From positions 919,313 to 983,312 of the forward strand of contig NZ_MKFI01000002.1 of NCBI RefSeq assembly GCF_001982635.1: a stretch of 64,000 nt of DNA, read 5' to 3'. This document shows, piece by piece, positions 59,438 to 64,000 of the stretch. The notes beneath the pieces were generated by a model, which saw only the letters and a program-made list of their open reading frames with translations, made no database searches and had not been told where the DNA came from. This stretch comes from Bradyrhizobium mercantei. Lineage in GTDB: Bacteria > Pseudomonadota > Alphaproteobacteria > Rhizobiales > Xanthobacteraceae. The position numbers were made by a program, and so were the translations under genes. Every line of letters starts with the position of its first letter. Within the stretch, counting starts at the first letter, position 1.

Positions 59438-59989
59438 TTATTTCGCCTTGTTCACCCCTTGGGGTTCCCCGCCGAGCATCGAAAATGTCGCGGTCGCGTG
59501 CACCGCAAGATTGCCCCGTCCGTCGCGGACGAAGCCCTCGGTGTAGCTGGTCTGGCGGCCGCGCTTGATCACCCGGCCCTCGGCCGAGATGGTTCCTGAG
59601 CGCGCCGACAGCGGGCGCAGATAGGTCAGCTTGAGGTCAAGGGTGACGGAGGCCTGCCCCGCCGGCAGTTCGGTCGAGATCGCGCAGCCCATCGCAGTAT
59701 CGAGCAGCGCCGCGGCGGTCGCGCCGTGCAGCAGGCCGATCGTGTTCTCCAGGCTCTCATGCGGCTCGAGTTCCATCACGATCCGCCCCTCGTCGACCAC
59801 GGCCATGCGGAAGCCGATCAGCCTGGCCATCGGCGGCGGCGGCAGCCTCCCGTCGCGGATCGCGCGCATCGCCTCGATGCCGGTCATCCCCATCGCCGCC
59901 ATCGCCACCGGCCCGGGCGCCTGCCATTCCACCACGCGCGTGCGCGTCAGCTCGGGCGAATGTAGATCTGATGTCTCGGCGGCGGTCAT
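59438..59989 (-). CDS. PaaI-type hotdog thioesterase
   Basis: A 183-residue hotdog-fold acyl-CoA thioesterase of the PaaI/YdiI group. The domain spans about residues 45-175: MARLIGFRMAVVDEGRIVME, LEPHESLENTIGLLHGATAA (the H-G-G/A-x-x helix with the nucleophile-activating region), ALLDTAMGCAISTEL, and VTLDLKLTYLRPLSARSGTI. The N-terminal 40 residues are extra. GGAG 5 nt before ATG 59989 supports this start over ATG 60013. It is divergent from the enoyl-CoA hydratase gene and shares a TTATATGAT motif with the downstream TetR. Confidence 0.9.
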   Translation of the reverse strand: MTAAETSDLHSPELTRTRVVEWQAPGPVAMAAMGMTGIEAMRAIRDGRLPPPPMARLIGFRMAVVDEGRIVMELEPHESLENTIGLLHGATAAALLDTAMGCAISTELPAGQASVTLDLKLTYLRPLSARSGTISAEGRVIKRGRQTSYTEGFVRDGRGNLAVHATATFSMLGGEPQGVNKAK

Positions 59990-60000
59990 GACGGCTCCAT

Positions 60001-60017
60001 TTATATGATGCATATAA
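60001..60017. promoter_or_regulatory. AT-rich palindrome between thioesterase and enoyl-CoA hydratase genes
   Basis: TTATATG-ATG-CATATAA, perfect 7-bp arms around ATG (60001-60017), 12 bp upstream of the thioesterase start. It contains the 9-mer TTATATGAT shared with the TetR upstream region. Confidence 0.55.
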
Positions 60018-60122
60018 TTCTATATATCCGCCTCCGCCGGCGCAACCGTTGCGCCCATGCTTGACAGGGACCGGGTTTGTCCGGGACATGGCGCGATCAA
60101 TTCCTGCGCCGGGACGTTCTCC

Positions 60123-60893
60123 ATGGACATGCTCAATCCCCACTGCGGCATCGACCGCGACTCCAGAGGCGTCGTCCGCCTCACGATCTGCAACGCCGGC
60201 AAGCTGAACATCGTCAGCTCGGCCGTCACCAACGGCGTGCGCGAGGGCTTTGAGCATCTGGCCGCCGACCGCACCATCCGCGCGGTGATCCTGGCCGGCG
60301 AAAGCGAACGCAGCATGATCGGCGGCGCCGACATCAAGGAGATGGCGACGCTCGACCCGAAATCAGCCGAAGCCTTCATCAGCCGCCTGCGCGATCTCTG
60401 CGAGGCCGTGCGCAAATTCCCCGCTCCCGTGATTGCCCGCCTGCCCGGCTGGTGCCTCGGCGGCGGCCTCGAGGTCGCAGCCGCCTGCGACGTCCGCGTC
60501 GCCGCGCATGATGCGATGTTCGGCATGCCGGAGGTTCGCGTCGGCATCCCTTCGGTGATTCATGCGGCGCTGCTGCCCCGCCTGATCGGCTGGGGCCGCG
60601 CCCGCTGGCTGATGATGACCGCGGAGAACATCGACGCCCCGACCGCCCTCGCCTGGGGCCTGGTCGACACCGTGGCAAAGCCCGGCGGCCTCGACGACGC
60701 CGTCGAGCACACCGTGAAGGCGCTGCTGGAATGCGGCCCCGAAGCGCTGCGCATCCAGAAGGATTTGCTGCGGCAATGGGAGGAGCTGCCGCTGACCGAG
60801 TCGGTCAACCTCAGCGTCGGCGTGTTCGGAAAATCGTTCCAGACCGGCGAGCCGCAGCGGCTGCTGCAGGGGTTTCTGGATCGGAAGCGGTAG
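60123..60893 (+). CDS. Enoyl-CoA hydratase/isomerase family protein
   Basis: A 256-residue crotonase-family protein. RGVVRLTICNAGKLNIVSSA at the N-terminus, oxyanion-hole ERSMIGGADIKEMATL, second Gly in RLPGWCLGGGLEVAAACDVR. FGMPEVRVGIPSVIHAALLP carries Glu at the position of the first catalytic Glu (PEVRVGIP), while the second hydratase Glu region (usually GxLGxxP..GG) reads IPSVIHAALLPRLIG, so plain hydratase activity is uncertain. ATG 60123 gives the family N-terminus; ATG 60057 would add 22 residues. It could supply the hydratase missing from the valine operon 3 kb away, but it is in a different transcription unit. Confidence 0.85.
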   Translation: MDMLNPHCGIDRDSRGVVRLTICNAGKLNIVSSAVTNGVREGFEHLAADRTIRAVILAGESERSMIGGADIKEMATLDPKSAEAFISRLRDLCEAVRKFPAPVIARLPGWCLGGGLEVAAACDVRVAAHDAMFGMPEVRVGIPSVIHAALLPRLIGWGRARWLMMTAENIDAPTALAWGLVDTVAKPGGLDDAVEHTVKALLECGPEALRIQKDLLRQWEELPLTESVNLSVGVFGKSFQTGEPQRLLQGFLDRKR

Positions 60894-60907
60894 ACGCCTG
60901 AGATCTT

Positions 60908-60977
60908 GTAGCCCGCATGAGCGAAGCGATATGCGGGATCGGCGGTCCCGGATGTCGCTTCGCTCATCCGGGCTACG
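60908..60977. repeat. Palindromic repeat family C, copy 7
   Basis: GTAGCCCGCATGAGCGAAGC at the left and CATCCGGGCTACG at the right, with a short centre. The remaining 186 bp to the next gene show no clear feature. Confidence 0.85.
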
Positions 60978-61163
60978 AGATCCCTCCAGGCTACGCATTT
61001 GACGGACTGTTGACCGCAGGGCCCAACCAACTAGTCTAACCTCCATCGCCAGCGAGCGGTTCCGATCGAGAACGTCGATCGAAGCCCGCTGCCTGCGATA
61101 GAACCAACAATCCATTTCGGGAAGTACGCACGGGGTCACCACTCACAGGCTGCAGGAGGACAT

Positions 61164-63443
61164 ATGGTCCAAAAGCGCGACGTTCCCGGTATCCGCCCCT
61201 ATGATGCTCCGGCCGGCGGCTGGGGCGCCCTCAAGGCCACCGCTGAGGCGGTTCGCACCCAGATGGATCTGGTCGAGGCGCCGATCACGCTGCTGCGGAC
61301 CAACAAGCCCGACGGCTTCGACTGCCCAGGCTGCGCCTGGCCCGACAAGGAGCACACCTCCACCTTCCAGTTCTGCGAGAACGGCGCCAAGGCCGTGACC
61401 TGGGAGGCGACCAGCAAGCGCGTCACGGGCGAATTCTTCGCCGCCCACACCGTCACCGAATTGCTCGGCTGGACCGATTTCCATCTCGAGAACGAGGGCC
61501 GCCTGACCGAGCCCCTCGCCTATGATTCCGCGAGCGACACCTACCGGCCGATCACCTGGGATGACGCCTTCGCGCGGATCGGCGCGACGTTGCGTGCGCT
61601 ACCGGATCCCAACATGGCCGAGTTCTACACCTCCGGCCGCGCCTCCAACGAGGCCGCCTTCCTGTTCCAGATCTTCGCGCGCGAATACGGCAGCAACAAT
61701 TTCCCCGACTGCTCGAACATGTGCCACGAGGCCACCAGCGTCGGGCTGCCGCAGTCGATCGGCATCGGCAAGGGCACGGTGTCGCTGGACGATTTCGATC
61801 ACTGCGAGCTGATCATCGCGATGGGCCACAACCCCGGCACCAATCATCCGCGCATGATGGGCACGCTGTGGGAGGTGTCGCGCCGCGGCGTGCCGATCAT
61901 CGTGTTCAATCCCTTGCGCGAGCGCGCGCTGGAGCGCTTTGCCGATCCGCAGGATCCGATCGAGATGGCGACGCTGGGTTCGACCCGGATCGCCTCGACC
62001 TATTATCAGCCCAAGGTCGGCGCCGACGCCGCAGTGCTGAAGGGCGTCATGAAGGCGCTGATCGAGAAGGACGACGCGAGCCACGACGTGCTCGATCACG
62101 CCTTCATCGCCGAACACACCAACGGCTTTGATGCGTTCGCGGCCGATCTGCGCGCGACGCCGTGGGAACAGATCGAGGCGGTGTCCGGCTTCAGCCGCGC
62201 CCAGCTCGGCGAGGTCGCAACAGCCTACGCGAAATCCAACGCCACTATCGTCACTTACGGCATGGGCATCACCCAGCACATGCGCGGCACCGACAACGTC
62301 CAGCAGATCGCAAACCTGCTGCTGTTGAAGGGCAATTACGGCAAGCCCGGCGCCGGCATCTGCCCGCTGCGCGGTCACTCCAACGTGCAGGGCAACCGCA
62401 CCGTCGGCATCACCGAGAAGCCCAACATCCCGATGTTCGAGGGCATCGAGCGCACCTTCGGCTTCAAGCCGCCGCGCCATCACGGCCACGACGCGGTCGC
62501 CGCGATGGAGGCGATCGACGACGGAAGGTCCAAGGTGCTGGTCTGCCTCGGCGGCAATTTTGCCATCGCCCTGCCCGACCCCGAACGCTGCGCGGCCGCG
62601 ATGCGCAAGCTCGAGCTTGCCGTCCATCTCGGCACCAAGCTCAACCGCTCGCATCTCTTGATCGGCAAGCAGTCGATCATCCTGCCGGTGCTGGGGCGCA
62701 CCGAGCGCGACATCCAGGCTTCCGGCCCGCAGGTCATCACCGTCGAGGATTCGATGTCGATGGTGCATGCCTCGCGCGGCAAGCTCAATCCGGCCTCCGA
62801 ATTTCTGCTGTCGGAATCGGCGATCATTGCCGGCGTGGCGATGGCGACGCTGCCTTCGAGCAAGGTGCCGTGGGCCGAGCTGGTCGCCGATTACGACCGC
62901 ATCCGCGACGCCATCGAGGGCGTCTTCCCGGAGTTCAAGGATTACAACGCGCGGATCCGGATTCCCGGCGGCTTCCGCCTGCCGCTGCCGCCGACCGAGC
63001 GCAAATGGACCACCGCATCCGGCAAGGCCGAATTCCTGATCTTCGACGGCCTCGAAGAAGACCCGGTGCTGTCGGACAAGTCCGTCCTCAAGCTCACCAC
63101 CATCCGCAGCCACGACCAGTACAACACCACGATCTACGGCTTGAACGACCGCTATCGCGGCGTGTTCGGCCGGCGCGACGTGCTGTTCGCCAACGAGGCG
63201 GACTTGACCGCACGCGGCCTCGCCCATGGCGATCTCGTCGAGATCGAGACCGCGCTGCCCTCCGGCGAGCCGCGCCGTCTGACCCTCACCGCAATCGTCT
63301 ACGACATCGCCCGCGGCTCGGTCGCTGCCTATTATCCCGAAGCCAACGGCCTGGTGCCGCTCGACTACCAGGACAAGGAAAGCGGCACGCCGTCGTACAA
63401 ATCGGTGCCGGTGCACATTCGCCGCGCTGCGCAGGCGGCGTGA
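61164..63443 (+). CDS. FdhF/YdeP family molybdopterin oxidoreductase
   Basis: A 759-residue member of the DMSO reductase superfamily in the YdeP-like branch. N-terminal GIRPYDAPAGGWGALKATAE, then a short Cys pair FDCPGCAWPDKEH (residues about 52-64) instead of the four-Cys 4Fe-4S motif. Cofactor blocks include YTSGRASNEAAFLFQIFARE and NNFPDCSNMCHEATSVGLPQ. They continue with AMGHNPGTNHPRMMGTLWEV, GAGICPLRGHSNVQGNRTVG, and the C-terminal molydopterin-guanine region (RSHDQYNTTIYGLNDRYRGV). YdeP-type proteins are linked to acid resistance in E. coli, with unknown chemistry. GGAGG 5 nt before the ATG. Cytoplasmic (no Tat signal), and no FdhD or partner subunit is adjacent. Confidence 0.93.
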   Translation: MVQKRDVPGIRPYDAPAGGWGALKATAEAVRTQMDLVEAPITLLRTNKPDGFDCPGCAWPDKEHTSTFQFCENGAKAVTWEATSKRVTGEFFAAHTVTELLGWTDFHLENEGRLTEPLAYDSASDTYRPITWDDAFARIGATLRALPDPNMAEFYTSGRASNEAAFLFQIFAREYGSNNFPDCSNMCHEATSVGLPQSIGIGKGTVSLDDFDHCELIIAMGHNPGTNHPRMMGTLWEVSRRGVPIIVFNPLRERALERFADPQDPIEMATLGSTRIASTYYQPKVGADAAVLKGVMKALIEKDDASHDVLDHAFIAEHTNGFDAFAADLRATPWEQIEAVSGFSRAQLGEVATAYAKSNATIVTYGMGITQHMRGTDNVQQIANLLLLKGNYGKPGAGICPLRGHSNVQGNRTVGITEKPNIPMFEGIERTFGFKPPRHHGHDAVAAMEAIDDGRSKVLVCLGGNFAIALPDPERCAAAMRKLELAVHLGTKLNRSHLLIGKQSIILPVLGRTERDIQASGPQVITVEDSMSMVHASRGKLNPASEFLLSESAIIAGVAMATLPSSKVPWAELVADYDRIRDAIEGVFPEFKDYNARIRIPGGFRLPLPPTERKWTTASGKAEFLIFDGLEEDPVLSDKSVLKLTTIRSHDQYNTTIYGLNDRYRGVFGRRDVLFANEADLTARGLAHGDLVEIETALPSGEPRRLTLTAIVYDIARGSVAAYYPEANGLVPLDYQDKESGTPSYKSVPVHIRRAAQAA

Positions 63444-63459
63444 TTTGGCTTTCGGTTCG

Positions 63460-63530
63460 TAGCCCGCATGAGCACAGCGATATGCGGGATATGCCTATCC
63501 CAGGATATCGCTTCGCTCATCCCGGCTACG
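63460..63530. repeat. Palindromic repeat family C, copy 8
   Basis: GTAGCCCGCATGAGCACAGC at the left and CATCCCGGCTACG at the right. First of two tandemly arranged copies between the convergent YdeP-like and MFS genes. Confidence 0.85.
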
Positions 63531-63571
63531 CGCTTCATCCGGGCCCGCAAGTCGCCGTAACGACAGAGCTT

Positions 63572-63641
63572 GTAGCCCGCATGAGCGCAGCGACATGCGG
63601 GACCGTTCACCCCGGATATCGCTTCGCTCATCCGGGCTACG
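63572..63641. repeat. Palindromic repeat family C, copy 9
   Basis: GTAGCCCGCATGAGCGCAGC at the left and CATCCGGGCTACG at the right, in the same orientation as copy 8 and 41 bp after it. Confidence 0.85.
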
Positions 63642-63647
63642 CGGACA

Positions 63648-64000
63648 TCACCTTGCATTGGCCGGCGCATGCACCGGCCAGAGATCGGCGCGCCAGTGCA
63701 GCGCGATCGCGAGCATGGCGATGAAGCCGGCGGCGGCGAGCAGTGTGCCGGTCGCGGTGTAGCCGATCAGGTCGATCAGGCTGCCGGCGGCGAGCAGGCC
63801 GAGCGGCAGGCCGTAGATCACCATCATGCGGACGCCCATCACGCGGCCGCGCAGATGCGCGCTGGCATTGCGCATCAGCATCACCGCGGCCGAGATCATC
63901 GACATGCTCTGCGCGATGCCGGCCAGCACCAGGCAGGCCATCGCCACCGGCATGGTCCGGAGTTCGACGAACACCAAAAGCATCGCGTACCAGGCGAGCG
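63648..64000 (-). CDS. MFS transporter, C-terminal part (cut by window edge)
   Basis: The frame is open to the right edge, so the start lies outside. The visible C-terminal 117 residues contain three to four membrane helices: AMACLVLAGIAQSMSMISAA, VMGVRMMVIYGLPLGLLAAG, and GTLLAAAGFIAMLAIALHWR. The motif HLRGRVMGVRMMVIYGLPLG is the usual R-G-R-x-x-G segment before TM11 in MFS exporters (enterobactin/EntS-like type). The substrate is unknown. It ends 6 bp from repeat C9, which may stop its transcript. Confidence 0.75.
   Translation of the reverse strand, partial: LAWYAMLLVFVELRTMPVAMACLVLAGIAQSMSMISAAVMLMRNASAHLRGRVMGVRMMVIYGLPLGLLAAGSLIDLIGYTATGTLLAAAGFIAMLAIALHWRADLWPVHAPANAR

Noticed and set aside
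60123-60893. Methacrylyl-CoA hydratase of the valine pathway
   Set aside because: It is a crotonase-family protein, but it lies in a separate transcription unit and its second active-site region is atypical; the specific assignment is not supported.

Overview
The window looks like a piece of a Bradyrhizobium (Nitrobacteraceae, Alphaproteobacteria) chromosome. The evidence is high GC, near-100% use of GC-rich third codon positions, many LysR, TetR and MFS genes, a phasin, a valine-catabolic operon, and above all nine families of short palindromic intergenic repeats of the kind that fill Bradyrhizobium and Rhodopseudomonas genomes. The genus call is inference from gene content and remembered family resemblance. 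There is no rRNA, tRNA, CRISPR array, integrase or complete insertion sequence that I can see.

Layout. 1-13.8 kb is a run of small regulator/enzyme modules: DUF1993; a GNAT-MFS pair with a divergent LysR; DUF899 with a divergent MarR-GNAT fusion; a peptide-deformylase-like protein that has lost two of three metal ligands; two unrelated serine beta-lactamase-fold hydrolases; a VOC protein; and a LysR/SDR/F420-reductase-like module. 13.8-14.8 kb is a gene-free island made of repeats, including a long structured element. 14.8-17.2 kb holds a GST/TetR pair with twin operators and an isolated EVE-like/HNH nuclease, a candidate modification-dependent restriction enzyme. 17.2-38 kb carries the housekeeping backbone on the minus strand (guaA, an rsmB-like methyltransferase, guaB, rlmE, ppx), interspersed with accessory modules: HxlR/MFS/cupin/NTF2, metallophosphoesterase, TetR/SDR, Pmp3-like, a DHA2 transporter, phasin, Crp/Fnr, and a COG4705 membrane protein. 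38-49 kb contains an orphan CoxL-type molybdoenzyme subunit, a hotdog dehydratase, UPF0178, an ABC-F ATPase, a D-serine dehydratase-like enzyme, a LysR/MFS cassette between composite direct repeats, and a flavoprotein. 49-60.9 kb is a CoA-ester catabolic region. Its centre is the operon mmsA-acd-hibch-mmsB-acyl-CoA synthetase-maoC, read leftward from a divergent LysR, which converts isobutyryl-CoA to propionyl-CoA but has no obvious methacrylyl-CoA hydratase. A TetR/thioesterase/enoyl-CoA hydratase group lies beside it. The right end has an FdhF/YdeP molybdoenzyme and the 3' part of an MFS gene cut by the window edge.

Most notable observations: (1) a 39-40 bp hairpin module inserted at the same position (CGC|TNCG|CTC) in members of two different repeat families, three copies in all, with compensatory stem changes and a conserved unpaired A; in one case it lies in the 3' end of rlmE and supplies its tail and stop codon; (2) the EVE-like/HNH nuclease; (3) the metal-site-degenerate deformylase; (4) three GGTC-N9-GACC operators that tie the HxlR regulator to an MFS gene and an NTF2-like gene; (5) several near-perfect operators in divergent promoters.
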